Source: Hofstenia miamia (taxonomy: Eukaryota; Xenacoelomorpha; Acoela). From it: a DNA stretch of 64,000 bases. The position numbers and the translations under genes are program-made. Positions 48,926 to 58,018 of this stretch are shown piece after piece. Each line of letters starts with the position of its first letter. Positions within the stretch are counted from its first letter, which is position 1. Where the stretch lies: NCBI GenBank assembly GCA_004352715.1, contig SCFE01000003.1:5442797-5506796 (forward strand), written 5' to 3'. Under the pieces are notes generated by a model, which saw only the letters and a program-made list of their open reading frames with translations, had not been told where the DNA came from and made no database searches.

Positions 48926-51900
48926 CNNNNNNNNNNNNNNNNNNNNNNNNNNNNNNNNNNNNNNNNNNNNNNNNNNNNNNNNNNNNNNNNNNNNNNNNNN
49001 NNNNNNNNNNNNNNNNNNNNNNNNNNNNNNNNNNNNNNNNNNNNNNNNNNNNNNNNNCTGTATATATATATATATATATATATATATTACTCAAAATTTT
49101 AAAATTTAATAATTATTCTATAAAACGGCATTTGCATAGGGATGTGAAACTGGCCTCCATTTGAGTGCATAATTTAATCTCAAAATATATCACTCTAAAT
49201 GTACCCAAAGTTACATTTGAAAATATATCTTTCTAAATATTTTTATGGAATCAAAAGTTCTGTGATAAAAATTGTATATTTTCTCTAGTTTGAGGAAAAA
49301 TAATTTTAAATCCAGTAGTAATAAATAATTTAGCAATACTAATATTAGTAATATTTTTTTTCACAATCACATGTTGATTCACTGAGTAATACATACCTAA
49401 TTATATTTTTATATTATGACTAAGGCTGCGGTTGAGCTAGCTCTATATAGAATACTTAATGAGAGCGGTGGGAATTCAGAAGACGTGGTGGAAGTGGTCC
49501 ACATGAGTGATGATGAAGACGATGACGTACTTCTGCATGAAGATGCCTTCGAAAGCGTTAAGTATTGAGACCCTACAGAGGAATTTGCTTTTTATAATAC
49601 AGCAAAGCCGCTTACTTCAAAGCCTGGCAAAATATGGAGAAACATTCCCTGCCTGGATCCACGAGGTAGCTCTGGAGGTGTAAACATCCTCAGAAAAACT
49701 GTTGGACCAACACGTCATTGCATGAAACATGCAGTCACTTCTATATAGGCTTCCTTCTGCTCTTCAAAAATGGCATTACATAATGCAGAAATGAGAAAGG
49801 TACGCGGGTGTTCCAGGAGAATTGGAACCCAATTAATCGACTTGAGTACATGCCTACATAGGAGTCATATTACTGGCAAGAGGCTATAAAGCAAAATCGG
49901 AACCAGAGATCATCTCTGGAACAAAAAAAGTGACTACCCACTCTTCGGCAATTACATAAAACAAAACAGATTTCAGGTGTTGGCATGTGTCCTTCAGTAT
50001 TGATGGCGCAGAACGAGACAATGGGACAAGATGGGGTCAATTTTTAATATTCATTACAAGCTTACTTCCCTCTGCCGCAACTACTACAAAGTTGGTGGAC
50101 AGGCCTGTATCGTTGAGCAGTTAATAGTGTTAGAGGTTACTGCCCATTTCGAGTCTACATTTCATCAAACCTGGAAAATTTGGAATGAATGTATATGGAT
50201 GTTACGACGTGAACTCTGCCTACCACTCAAACTTCGAACTCTACACACGTGAATATGGAGGTGGTTTTGAAGTGGACAGATATCTAGATTTGCCTTGTAG
50301 ATAACTCAGAATCTTTCTGGTAATCTTATTGAGACTTTACAATCGTAAGCATTGGGAAATAATATATAAAACCTGAAAAACAAGCATGGGGCCGCTAGAG
50401 GTCCCATGTTATTTAACGTAAATATTTTCCCGGTAATTAGTATATTAAATTATTCAAGTTACATTTGATTTTTGAATAAATTGGTTGCACATTAGTAGAA
50501 AAAATTCGTCTTTTATTAAAAATTCCTATAAATTTTCAAAATTTCTGTCAAAGAAAAACAAATGGCTATCGTATTCTATTTAAGAATTTGTACAAGGATA
50601 AAAAATGCGAAAAAGTCTATCCCAGATAGGAGCCTTGCTCAAATATATTCTGTTTCCAACATTGGGTGAATAGAGAAATGTTTCTTATTGATATTTAAAT
50701 AATATCATGTTACTTTTGGGTTATTGTAAAGGATAATTCAATAAGAATGATCCAATTTCATTATATATTAATTCATATACTAAGCATTCTAATGAAATGA
50801 ATCACTAATCTTTATTTCACCAGAAACTACAAGAGGTTAGGCCTGACTTCATTTTTCAACAAGATGGGGCTCCTGACCATTGGCATCTGAATGTTAGAAA
50901 TTTTTTAAATGAAAAAGTACTCAGCGTTGGATTACTCAAAAAGGTGACAACGATCTTGCTCTTTGTGCTTGGTCTCCGAGATCACCAGATCTAACTCTGT
51001 GTGACTTTTCTTACGGGGTTACTTGAAGCATCGCATTTATGTTCCACCGCTACCTATGAGCATCTATGATCTTAAACAACGAATAGCAGCAGCGATTGAT
51101 TTAATCGACCGTGATATGCTAATAAACATCTGGGAAGAAATCTCTTGTTGTATGGATGTTGATTGTGCTGCAGGTGGTTGTCAATTGGAACACCCTTAAA
51201 ACAGTAAATAAAGCTTAATTGTGAGTGGAATAAATTGTTATTTAACTATGTTTTCTATTGTTTTTCTTTATTAATTTATTATTGAATGAAATCAGGTCAT
51301 GTTTTTTTAATGCCCTGTATTGAACGAAAATATTTCGCGTGATTCTTTTACAACAGTGTTTCGATCAATACGAAGCAATGAACGGACTGCTTGCCTTGCT
51401 AGCTAAATCTTCGCGCAATGAGATGAAAAAACGGATATAATTTAATCGAACGTAGGTACAGCATTAAGGCATCTGCTTGCTGTGGCGCAATCATTTCATT
51501 ATTTTTAAAGCACATCGTATTACGATGAATGTTGTTTTAACGCAAACTAAGAACTTATGATTTGTAAGATTGTATAGATATAAATTCATACAATTAAGAA
51601 TGAAATTCATTTATTAAAGAATTATTGGGCAAACACTGCTTGCCTTGCTTACACGCACGAGCCGCCTATGATATATAGCCAATGTAACGAAACATTGTAA
51701 TACTTTAACTAGGCTACATGAATTGCTATCGTTCCATAAAATGCATTGCGACCGCTATGCAGAAGAGTGACACACGATCCATTTTTATGAATTCAGTACC
51801 ATCATGACAAGAGCAGCATTTGCGATCGCAATCCATTTTAATTGCCCCTTCAATCCCTTGCAAATTACAACCACGCTTCATTCATTTCTTATCACTAGGT

Positions 51901-54900
51901 TTTGCATTAGAGCATCAGATATATATATATATATATATAATTGCCATTTTTAAATATTGGTTTCAATTAATTTTTCTTATAGCATTTTTGTGATAACCAC
52001 AGACACATATATAAATCTTGTGATTAGTGACAAAAAATTAGACTTATCTTTACATTTACATAGAATATATATATATATATATATATATATATNNNNNNNN
52101 NNNNNNNNNNNNNNNNNNNNNNNNNNNNNNNNNNNNNNNNNNNNNNNNNNNNNNNNNNNNNNNNNNNNNNNNNNNNNNNNNNNNNNNNNNNNNNNNNNNN
52201 NNNNNNNNNNNNNNNNNNNNNNNNNNNNATATATATATATTTTCTAATTTAAGTTGAGAGACTAAGCTTTCAGAATACAATGAAATGTATAAGTGAATAC
52301 AGAATTTGTTTTGGATTTTGAAAACAAAGTTAACACACCATATACTCCAATGGAATTCTTAAAGAACCAAACGATTTTTTTTCTAATTATAGTGACCATT
52401 TTTAATATTTTTATAAGAACTTGAAAAGCCTTTACAGTTTCATTTGTGAACAATTCCATGTATAAGTAATATTGCACCACGCAAATTTCAAACAATTTTT
52501 TGCATTATGTTTATTATATGTAATAAGATTGAAGAAAAACATTTTTTCGCAGATGGTAAATTTTGACGATATCTCCCTCTAGCCCGGCAACTACGATCCC
52601 AATTTCCATCTGGGCTTCGTAAACATTTTGAAAGTTTTTGTGTTCTAAGCAAGATTCTATTAATTACAATTTATTGATACATTATATACTTAAAGAAGGT
52701 GTTACTGTTATTGTAGTAATGTTGCAAGGAGTTCTTAATTAAGAACTTTTTGTAATTTTCATTTCTATTTTTATGATTAAAAAAACGGAAATGTTTCTCT
52801 TGAAAATATCAAAAGATTAAAGGCTGTAAATGATTAATTTCCTTTGATCAGCGTCAATTTCTATCCCTACGCGAATTGCTACTAATTTGGACCTGTCACA
52901 CGATCATTTTCATGCATTGCTACCACTATTTCGTATCGCTATTCAGACAAAAAAGGACCGTGTGTCACCCCTCTGCATATCGATAGCAATGCATTTCATG
53001 GAACATGTGACACCCGTCTGCATTGCGAATTGCGATAGAAATTTATAAAAAAGCGAACGTGTGACATCTGCCTTACAAAATCCTAGTACCAAGAAACAAT
53101 GCGCTACAATAATATAATATAATAGTAATTAGTAGCGCGTTACCACTGAAATGATGGCGTTTCATAACATGGAATTCATACCAATGGCATGTGTAAATAC
53201 CTACCGCGGATGTTACCAATAATAAAGAGATTGTACGTTCAACGTAATTATTGAGAAGTGGTTGAAGAAATTTATTTTTGTATATACTAGCATAGCACAG
53301 AGCTGCAACCGTGCCGTGCTTTAATCCGTGCCGTGCCGTGCTGTACCTAAGATTTTGCGTTATTGATCCGTGCCGTGCCTAAAATTTATTGAATATACCA
53401 GCGCCAGAAATACAACTTTTTTGTATTATTTTAACGTTCGTATTACATTATGCTAGTATGTGTTTGATAATATAAACGATTCTAAGAAATAGATTTGCAT
53501 AGAAATTACATTGCAGGAATTTTTAAAATGCAATAGCAATATTCGAATTCTCGTTCCCGTCGCTATGCTACATAATTCTTGTTTGACATTTTACAAAATT
53601 TCAAACATTGCTAATAGATGTATTCGATATTTTATTTTGCGATTTCTGTCGAACAGTCATAAGGCATATTTAGTACATAACAAATTATCTGCTACATATT
53701 NNNNNNNNNNNNNNNNNNNNNNNNNNNNNNNNNNNNNNNNNNNNCAAAATTTCAAACATTGCTAATAGATGTATTCGATATTTTATTTTGCGATTTCTGT
53801 CGAACAGTCATAAGGCATATTTAGTACTTAACAAATTATCTGCTACGTATTATTTAATGTTTCAAAGTTTATAGTTTATGGCTTAAATATTATATTATTT
53901 ATCTATGCAGAAAAAGTTTTCCAAAATTATTATTTACCTATATTTAAATTTTCATATTGTTAGATTAACATACATTCAATTAAAATAAGCAAGCCCTATT
54001 TCAATACTTTTTCAAAAATAAAGTTTTTGTTTTTCATTGCTTACTTTTAGTAAATATCAATTAATTTTATCGAAATTGATCACAATATTTTTATATAAAA
54101 CCGGACACATAATTGTGTTCTAAAACTCTGGCGTAAAATAAGTTTTTTTCCCAAAAATTAAAGTAAACTAGCAAGCAAAGTGCTACAATTACACATGTAA
54201 GTGACTGATTCGTTACTTTGAATTCGATGTATTTGTCACAACTGCAAGGGCATTACGGTTTTCTGACCCAACCCAACTCAAACATCTTTTACAAAAAACG
54301 GATTTAACATAAGTGGAGATATCTAAAATTTGTCAGTGAACTGTTCAGTTCAGACTAGAGATGTGCGCTTTGCGGTAGCGGAGCACCGCACCGCGGTATA
54401 TTGCGGTAGCAGTCGAGTTTTATGGCTGGCGGTGCGGTGCAGTGTGATGTGGCGCGGTGCGGAGTGGTTACTAAAAACATTTCCATTCTACATATTCGAT
54501 ATATATATATATATATATTTGTTAAGAATTTCTATTTTTCAAAATTTTTACTACACGAAATAATGTCATTCTACTTAAACAAAATGCAAAACAGACTAAT
54601 TTTATTCAAAGCGACCTTATATTCTAAAAACACTACGTTTTAAAACAGTGTTTACACCTGTAGCGTGAATGAAACATCTTTGATTTAACCAATGAAATCA
54701 CTGGTTTTCTATAAACGCATTGTTTTTATTAAACTCAGGCATATGCTATTGACGCTTCTCAATTACAATAAAATCGTCACCTTATTGGCATGTTAATTTC
54801 TACTGTTTGTTTATGCCAATTTAATAATGCATATACACATTCTATTTAAATATTGTCAAAATCATTCAACAAAAAACCTTAACTTAACGAAACCGTCGCA

Positions 54901-56327
54901 CACTGCCGTTAAGTTAAACTTAACTTACTCTAGAAAAAACGTTACGGTTTGCGTTGCGGTTAACTTAAGATATTCCGTCGCACACTGCCGTTAAGGCTTA
55001 AGTTAAGGTTACCTTAACGGCAGTGTGCGATGGGATTAGCTGAACCTTAACTTAGCAATTAACTTAACGGCAAATTTACATTCCATAAATTCCTGACAAA
55101 GTTGGAGCTGCGGCTTAACTACACGATTTAATCGGCCCGATTAAGTAGGACAGATAAAAACGGGTACTTAAGACGGAGCACGTTTACATTCCACAAATTC
55201 CCGACAAAGTCGGGCCGATTAAATTGTGTAAAAACAATATTTAGTAATCAACTAACTGACCTGTTCCAATAGTGATACCTAGCAGAGAAAGACTTGCAAG
55301 ATCAAAGCCCAAAAACGCCGAAATCCCTAAAATATGTAAACTTAAGGCCTACGAAATTACTTGAACACCTACCAATTGATGAGGCATATGTCAAGACAGC
55401 CAGAATGCAAGATGCAAAAACGAAAATTACTTGACTTCGACCTGGATTGTTAGAAACTAGAAATAAGATGCAAATCGAAATCATAAATAACAGCAATCCA
55501 CCCAAAAACAGGGGAATATCGCTCATGACCGCTTTTAATGCTTCATCACTGATTGAATTGCTTGTAAAGCAGATGACGTCATAACCAGTAAAATCGAAAT
55601 TCGTTTTCATAGACTCACAAGTTTTCATGAATTCAGCTAAAAATTGCTTCGATGTTTCCACGTTTGATTCACTTAAATAAAATTGATCGCGAAAAGCATC
55701 TGTAGAATTAACGCGGTTTTTTTCATCAAAGTCAATAAATCCTCCTAGAGCTTCTCCATATTGCACTAAATAATCCTCTCCAATAACCGTAGGATAGTCA
55801 ATGTGTGCGCCGTAGTCCTCTAGATCATATAACAGAGAATCAATTGCCGAATTTGGGAAGCAATCACCAGCAAGTTTTAAGCAAACATTACGATAGCCCA
55901 CATTTTCACCATTTATTTTGTATGAAGCATCCAATACGGCCACTTCGAAATCATAGAACTCATAAAGCACTGAGCTGTTAACAAGTAAATTCAAAGGTTC
56001 TTTAGTAGTAGGATACAGTAGCATACCAAAAGATAATCCAAGGTTATACATATTCTGGTGTGCAAAATCAATTTCACGAGGAAATAACTTATTCAACCGC
56101 AAATATTGTTGCCAAGCTTCACTGCTTCGGGATGTATAAAGAGATATTATATCATCATCTTTCTGTATTTGTGAAAGTCCACACAAACTAATCGCTAGCA
56201 CAATTAAAGACAGAGCAAAAGAGATGTATTTAAAGCGACAAATCTTCCCAGCAATCTGCGAAAATACATCACAAAGAAAAGGATTGATAACATTGAATGG
56301 TTTCAGTAGTACAGGTTGATCTCCCAT
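32839..56327 (-). CDS. Patched-domain-containing (PTCHD/Ptr-like) membrane protein, four exons
   Basis: Coding exons 55373-56327, 55261-55326, 42256-42465 and 32839-34199 join in phase to 863 residues, the usual size for this family. TM1 is at residues 35-53, then a large luminal/extracellular loop to about 268, TM2-TM6 of the sterol-sensing-domain half (271-434), TM7 at 474-497, a second loop, and TM8-TM12 (from 685). Typical phrases are DIISLYTSRSSEAWQQY, FDFTGYDVICFT, ASLSLLGITIG and FGIMGICGIP. Such proteins are RND-superfamily lipid/sterol transporters or Hedgehog-pathway relatives. Residues normally carrying the acidic RND relay are non-acidic here: 345-358 (RAVLYLSTAVLNQW) and 736-752 region (FYTAMAMQFSFY). 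I chose ATG 56325-56327: the codon at 56342 is GTG, and this ATG has G at -3 and +4. Introns are 46, 12795 and 8056 bases. Confidence 0.9.
34292..34391. repeat. ATACAY/ATAC microsatellite
   Basis: A degenerate tract of ATACAT, ATACAC and ATAT units. The same repeat resumes at 35514, on the other side of a MITE. Confidence 0.9.
34392..35513. mobile_element. Non-autonomous hAT-type element inside a microsatellite
   Basis: This 1122-base unit begins CAGTGGCGTGCAGTGC and ends GCACGCCTCTG. Further in, both ends carry GGGCAAGCGG / GGGCAAGCGG-like blocks. The flanking 8 bases are identical, atatacac at 34384-34391 and 35514-35521. Since the insertion sits in an ATACAC repeat, the duplication is weaker evidence than usual, but the split microsatellite itself shows an insertion. 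No transposase frame is present. Confidence 0.75.
35514..35610. repeat. ATACAY then (TA)n microsatellite
   Basis: A continuation of the tract at 34292-34391, ending in a pure TA run at about 35577-35607. Confidence 0.9.
35986..36075. repeat. Paired TTCACA.AGAA motif repeats
   Basis: Two related units, GGCTGCATTCACATAGAAAG and GATGCATTCACGCAGAACG, lie about 60 bases apart. In reverse orientation the same motif recurs at 39227-39470, so these may be the two ends of one large decayed element. Confidence 0.5.
36443..37683 (-). mobile_element. Tc1-family transposon with TIRs, transposase broken
   Basis: The element is 1241 bases with TA on both sides (36441-36442, 37684-37685). Its TIRs are TAGTTGGCTGCAAAAAAAA and CAGTTTGCTGCAAAAAAA, both followed by ATGAGACT. 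The transposase is on the minus strand. N-terminal helix-turn-helix region: FATSQISRSTYFRKLKK, then RKGSGRPRKIIGKFIQKT. First catalytic Asp: DVWITDECVFQLHRNKVQVW. C-terminus: LSPLENVWQILKND, with the catalytic Glu. Frame changes occur near 37090 and 36840. At the latter, the LYGG segment runs almost directly into NNIQFLQW, so the QQDN-type segment with the second Asp is missing. It lies in the third intron of the Patched-domain gene. Confidence 0.9.
38013..38403. mobile_element. Probable MITE with TTCACACG-type inverted ends
   Basis: A GC-richer segment beginning TAGGGCTGTTCACACGGG and ending CGTGTAAACGGAGGTA, an imperfect inverted pair. Inside are several copies of CTCCTCCG / GCGGAG and GCATTA motifs on both strands. 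No target duplication could be fixed and there is no coding sequence. Confidence 0.5.
38605..38845. mobile_element. Non-autonomous hAT-type MITE with perfect 8-base TSD
   Basis: This 241-base unit starts CAAGGCTTACGCA and ends TGCATACGCCACTG. The flanking 8 bases are identical, aatgtatt at 38597-38604 and 38846-38853. A C-run of about a dozen bases sits just inside the right end. Confidence 0.78.
39227..39470. repeat. Cluster of five TCTGTGTGAAT motifs
   Basis: Degenerate copies of TTTCTGTGTGAAT occur near 39227, 39309, 39364, 39413 and 39457, each close to a CGCGCT or GCTAGC-like block. The spacing is roughly 45-80 bases. It looks like the subterminal repeat array of a decayed element. Confidence 0.55.
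39511..42255. other. Intron 3 interior, nothing recognised
   Basis: AT-rich intronic sequence of the Patched-domain gene with only small chance frames (for example 40824-41060). Confidence 0.5.
42256..42465 (-). CDS. Patched-domain gene, coding exon 3
   Basis: 210 bases between acceptor CACATTTAG and donor GTAAGT. It begins VIFMRAVLYLSTAVLNQW, then SNVEEIVMKSMYKSYLPVLA, then LLCTAFFSFASSCSEYKVLS, corresponding to TM4, the amphipathic linker and TM5 of the family. Phases fit exons 2 and 4 exactly. Confidence 0.88.
42466..43525. other. Intron 2 interior, nothing firmly recognised
   Basis: AT-rich. A short GC-rich patch at 42620-42665 may be a fragment of a hAT-type MITE. Confidence 0.45.
43526..44679 (-). 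mobile_element. Pogo/Tigger-type transposon, internally deleted
   Basis: This 1154-base element has TA at both sides and TIRs CAGTAGTGTTTGCATAAAT / CAGTAGTATTTGGATAATT, with about 22 of 25 bases matching. Subterminal copies of a GTTGA.ATTATGC-like motif occur at both ends. On the minus strand a transposase C-terminus is visible near 43940-44080: VTK, stop, TIANCFKHIEF, then QEDEKDPEVFTVGDET. This fits the pogo pattern in which TI.NCF...GF follows the catalytic core. The DDE core itself is absent, so it is non-autonomous. Confidence 0.78.
44850..46901. repeat. Inverted repeat pair flanking a piggyBac remnant
   Basis: CTAGCGTACAGATCTACAAC with CTTTGCTCACAA at 44851-44882 matches the reverse complement of 46866-46899 (ATAGCGTTCAAACCTGCAAC, CTTTGTTCACAA). 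About 25 of 32 bases agree. A second copy of the right-end motif lies at 46797-46832. The pair brackets the piggyBac relic but is not a typical piggyBac terminus. Confidence 0.5.
45560..46110 (+). pseudogene. piggyBac-like transposase N-terminal remnant
   Basis: The plus strand reads LYWFWETDNEDDISLVDFN, an acidic start, then LTSLSGRQWREL. After frame breaks comes QYELLKSWRSTTRAEMEAFI followed by GIT. The W..TT..EM.AFIGI phrase is characteristic of the DDE_Tnp_1_7 (piggyBac) family. Only the region before the first catalytic Asp survives, with several stops. Confidence 0.65.
46965..47125. repeat. Dispersed repeat related to 55087-55225
   Basis: This stretch contains CTTAACTACACGACTTAATC and GGGCCGACAAGTCGG. 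These match CTTAACTACACGATTTAATC and the CGACAAAGTCGGGCCGAT block at 55087-55225. Internal short inversions suggest a palindromic MITE. Confidence 0.6.
47496..48892 (+). mobile_element. Tc1-family transposon with TIRs, contains an 82-N gap
   Basis: TA sites at 47494-47495 and 48893-48894 flank TIRs CAGTACTGGCCAAAAGTTT / CAGTACTGGCCAAAAGTTT, followed by A/G-GGAAC. The transposase starts MVRGSEISSTKRAQIHILY, with RVIAVRMGMSVSLVSRSV (helix-turn-helix) and RKRCGRPK, then the gap at 47883-47964. After it come ETWHQVMFSDASK (first Asp), SMMIWGAITANG and VLQQDGAPCHSAKVVKQW (second Asp). The third motif reads NFPDLNIIKIAG, where the family has PDLNPIENLW: the catalytic Glu is Lys. Frameshifts near 48340 and 48590 also break it. 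It lies in intron 2 of the Patched-domain gene. Confidence 0.9.
48895..49088. repeat. (TA)n microsatellite interrupted by a 131-N gap
   Basis: TA tracts at 48893-48922 and 49060-49088 border the N run 48927-49057. The left tract starts directly at the TA site of the Tc1 element. Confidence 0.95.
49416..50298 (+). pseudogene. piggyBac-like transposase remnant
   Basis: In changing frames the plus strand shows ELALYRILNESGGNSEDVV, an acidic MSDDEDDDV segment, KTVGPTRHCMKHAV, AYIGVILLARGYKAKSEP, SIDGAERDNGTRWGQ, NYYKVGGQACIVEQLIVLEV, CPFRVYIS and NSAYHSNFELYTREYGG. These follow the order of the piggyBac DDE_Tnp_1_7 domain, including the region around the second catalytic Asp, where VDEQL is VEQL here with the Asp lost. 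At least four frame changes and several stops occur. No TTAA-flanked ends were located. Confidence 0.78.
50299..50819. other. Intron 2 interior, nothing recognised
   Basis: AT-rich sequence between two transposase remnants. Confidence 0.45.
50820..51200 (+). pseudogene. Mariner-like transposase C-terminal fragment
   Basis: The plus strand reads DFIFQQDGAPDHWHLNVRNF, then QRWITQKGDNDLALCAWSP, RSPDLTLCDF, and after a frameshift VPPLPMSIYDLKQRIAAAI and DLIDRDML. QQDGA and SPDL.LCDF are the second and third catalytic motifs of the mariner type with a final Asp. The N-terminal half and first Asp are absent. It is a different subfamily from the relic at 18376, as the GDNDLALCAW linker shows. Confidence 0.8.
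51201..52063. other. Intron 2 interior with MITE debris
   Basis: The segment 51628-51672 carries GCTTGCCTTGCTTACACGC and GCCGCCTATG, related to the right end of the hAT MITE at 34392-35513. The segment 51740-51850 shares GTGACACACGATC with 52889-53072. A TA tract lies at 51919-51939. No gene is seen. Confidence 0.45.
52066..52241. repeat. (TA)n microsatellite interrupted by a 136-N gap
   Basis: TA tracts at 52066-52092 and 52229-52241 border the N run 52093-52228. Confidence 0.95.
52242..52888. other. Intron 2 interior, nothing recognised
   Basis: AT-rich, with one small minus-strand frame (52262-52495) lacking any recognisable domain. Confidence 0.45.
52889..53072. mobile_element. MITE with TGTCACACG inverted ends
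   Basis: About 184 bases starting GGACCTGTCACACGATCA and ending GAACGTGTGACATCTGCC. Internal copies of GTGTGTCACCCCTCTGCAT and CATGTGACACCCGTCTGCAT form an inner direct repeat. It is GC-richer than its surroundings and has no coding sequence. The family is unknown. Confidence 0.6.
53297..53400. repeat. hAT-like terminus with GTGCC repeats
   Basis: CAGAGCTGCAACCGTGCCGT is followed by several GTGCC/GTGCCGTGC units spaced by AT-rich bases. The layout resembles the subterminal arrays of the MITE at 21328-21682 with a different pentamer. The other end was not found. Confidence 0.45.
53594..53851. repeat. 107-base direct repeat flanking an assembly gap
   Basis: Bases 53594-53700 and 53745-53851 differ at two positions, and the 44-N gap 53701-53744 separates them. 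As at 7779, this looks like an unmerged contig overlap. Confidence 0.93.
53852..54349. other. Intron 2 interior, nothing recognised
   Basis: AT-rich sequence without features. Confidence 0.45.
54350..54475. repeat. hAT-like terminus with GCGGT repeats
   Basis: TAGAGATGTGCGCTTTGCGG is followed by a dense array of GCGGT/GCGGTGCGGTGC and its inverse ACCGC. TAGAGATGTGC is a start typical of hAT elements. It is sharply GC-rich within AT-rich sequence. No opposite end was seen, so it is a solo or truncated terminus. Confidence 0.5.
54885..55080. mobile_element. Palindromic MITE with CGCACACTGCCGTTAAG motifs
   Basis: The motif CGTCGCACACTGCCGTTAAG occurs twice in direct orientation (54893 and 54983) and once inverted (55015-55035, CTTAACGGCAGTGTGCGATG). 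Flanking runs of CTTAACTTAACG and its complement extend the fold. No coding sequence. Confidence 0.65.
55087..55225. mobile_element. Inverted-repeat MITE next to exon 2
   Basis: GGAATTTGTGGAATGTAAAC-type sequence and TTTAATCGGCCCGA occur at both ends in inverted orientation. The unit lies only about 35 bases beyond the donor of Patched-domain exon 2. A relative is at 46965-47125. Confidence 0.6.
55261..55326 (-). CDS. Patched-domain gene, coding exon 2
   Basis: A 66-base exon, GISAFLGFDLASLSLLGITI plus GT, between acceptor TATTTTAG and donor GTCAGT. The 46-base intron before it (55327-55372) is among the shortest possible. ASLSLLG matches the sterol-sensing-domain segment before TM4. Confidence 0.85.
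55373..56327 (-). CDS. Patched-domain gene, coding exon 1
   Basis: 955 bases encoding residues 1-318 and the first base of the next codon. It covers TM1, the first large loop with conserved Cys residues, TM2 and part of TM3 (FASCILAVLTYASSIG). Donor GTAGGT follows. A TTTAG just before AAGCAATGG is a plausible acceptor, so a further 5' exon may exist. Confidence 0.9.
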
Positions 56328-56342
56328 TGCTTCTAAATACAC

Positions 56343-58018
56343 GTAAGCTAATCTTTAAGTAGGTCATAATTTTCAACAAGAAATCCACACGATTTAACTA
56401 GATATTTATCTAAAACAAACTCTAATATATGTTCCTAATAGTTGAAGACTCATTCTCTCTTAGTTTTAACATTTCAAACTTATATTATACGCCACAAACT
56501 AATATAAAAAGAAGCAAAAAATCTGCAAATCTATATTATAAAGTACAAATTCGATTTTAGATGTGATAATCAATTATACTATATTCTATGTTGATTAGGT
56601 TTCTAAAAAAATACGATCAAAAAGAAAAAATAATGAGCAATACAAAAACACTAGAAAGCAGATGACGAACTTTTACAGTAAATAAGGTAAGAGCAGAGGT
56701 TGTCAAAATTAAAGCGGGGACTAAGGAGTAGAGAGTACTTAAATTAAGCAGGAGATGAGAAAACTATAAGTTATTGGCACTATTAATCAACCTAGCTATA
56801 GGAATAATGCAGAAGAAATAATTGTGGAAGGGGCATTTGTGAGTGCGAAGGAGCGAATTGAATATAATCAAAAGGATAAAGATAGTATTTTTCAAACAAA
56901 AGTGGAAGAAAAGAAGGTTAAAAACTAGAAGATGAACGACTAGGATAATGAGTTAAATGAGAATAGTGCCGAATTGTAAGAAAGAGCGGGAAAACTCACT
57001 TAAAGATACGCAGTTGAAAACGCTCAATTGAACCAAGAACTGAGGTTTGGATAGAGGAAAAGGCAGAGACATGAAAAAATAGCTAACGGAATGGAAAGGT
57101 AAGGAATTTTTTAAGCCAATACGCGTACAAAGGGGAATAGCTGGATTTAGCTCTTACGTTGTAGGTTGATGTGAGAGACACAATAAGGAACCAAACATGA
57201 AAACTAAACAATAACTGAAAAACCTGGAATACATCAGAAACTACGTATGATAGCAAACAATCTAGAAGAGAAGAGATGAATGTTTTAATTGGAAGGTTAT
57301 ACCTACTGATGACATTTAATTCCACAAAAATAAATAAATAGATGGAATTTTTAAAACATTGTAAATGAATTTTCCAATATTTATTGATTGTTCCCAAATT
57401 TATTTTTATAAAGAAAAACCATGGGTCGTTGACCTAAAACAGTGGTTGCCAACCACTTATTCATATTTAAAGTATTAAAATTTTGAAATATATTAGAAAT
57501 TGTGTTTATTTTTGTAATGAATATGTGCTAAACCTAATCTAAACAGTGAACAAATACTCCTCCAATTCATGCAATTTGATACATCAAAGCGACGTACAAG
57601 CTCCATTACTTAAATATCAATTATTAACAGACTTTTCCTTAGGCAATGAAACCTTGGGTTTTTCGTATAAAATGACACTTACTATTTCTCACCAAGAAAT
57701 ATTTTTGAAAAACAACGTATAAATTAAATTACAATTCCTCAGCACAGGAAAACGAATTTTAAAAGTGGCATTAATATTTTGAATGCTTTTGAGCTATATT
57801 CATTTTATTCCATAGAACCAATATATATATTTCAAAGAACTTTTTTGTTCTCTTAGTATTCAACCATACCTAAGCTATAGTTCGGCCAAGTTTTACTGCT
57901 TGATGATGAATGGGATTAATTTTAAATGTAAAAAAATCCGGCCGAGATAGGAATAAGTAACTTGTTACATTACAAAGTTTCATCTTTGTGAATAAGAATC
58001 TAGTTAATCAACTCTTAC
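56343..58018. other. Upstream of the Patched-domain gene, nothing recognised
   Basis: AT-rich and purine-rich on the plus strand, with one small minus-strand frame (57083-57397). If the upstream exons at 58019-58957 are real, this is a 5' intron. Confidence 0.45.

Noticed and set aside
48831-49164. Frames around the 131-N gap
   Set aside because: Made of YIYIYI from TA repeats and N.
56328-56342. Start of the Patched-domain protein at 56342
   Set aside because: The codon there is GTG; the ATG at 56325-56327 has a better context.
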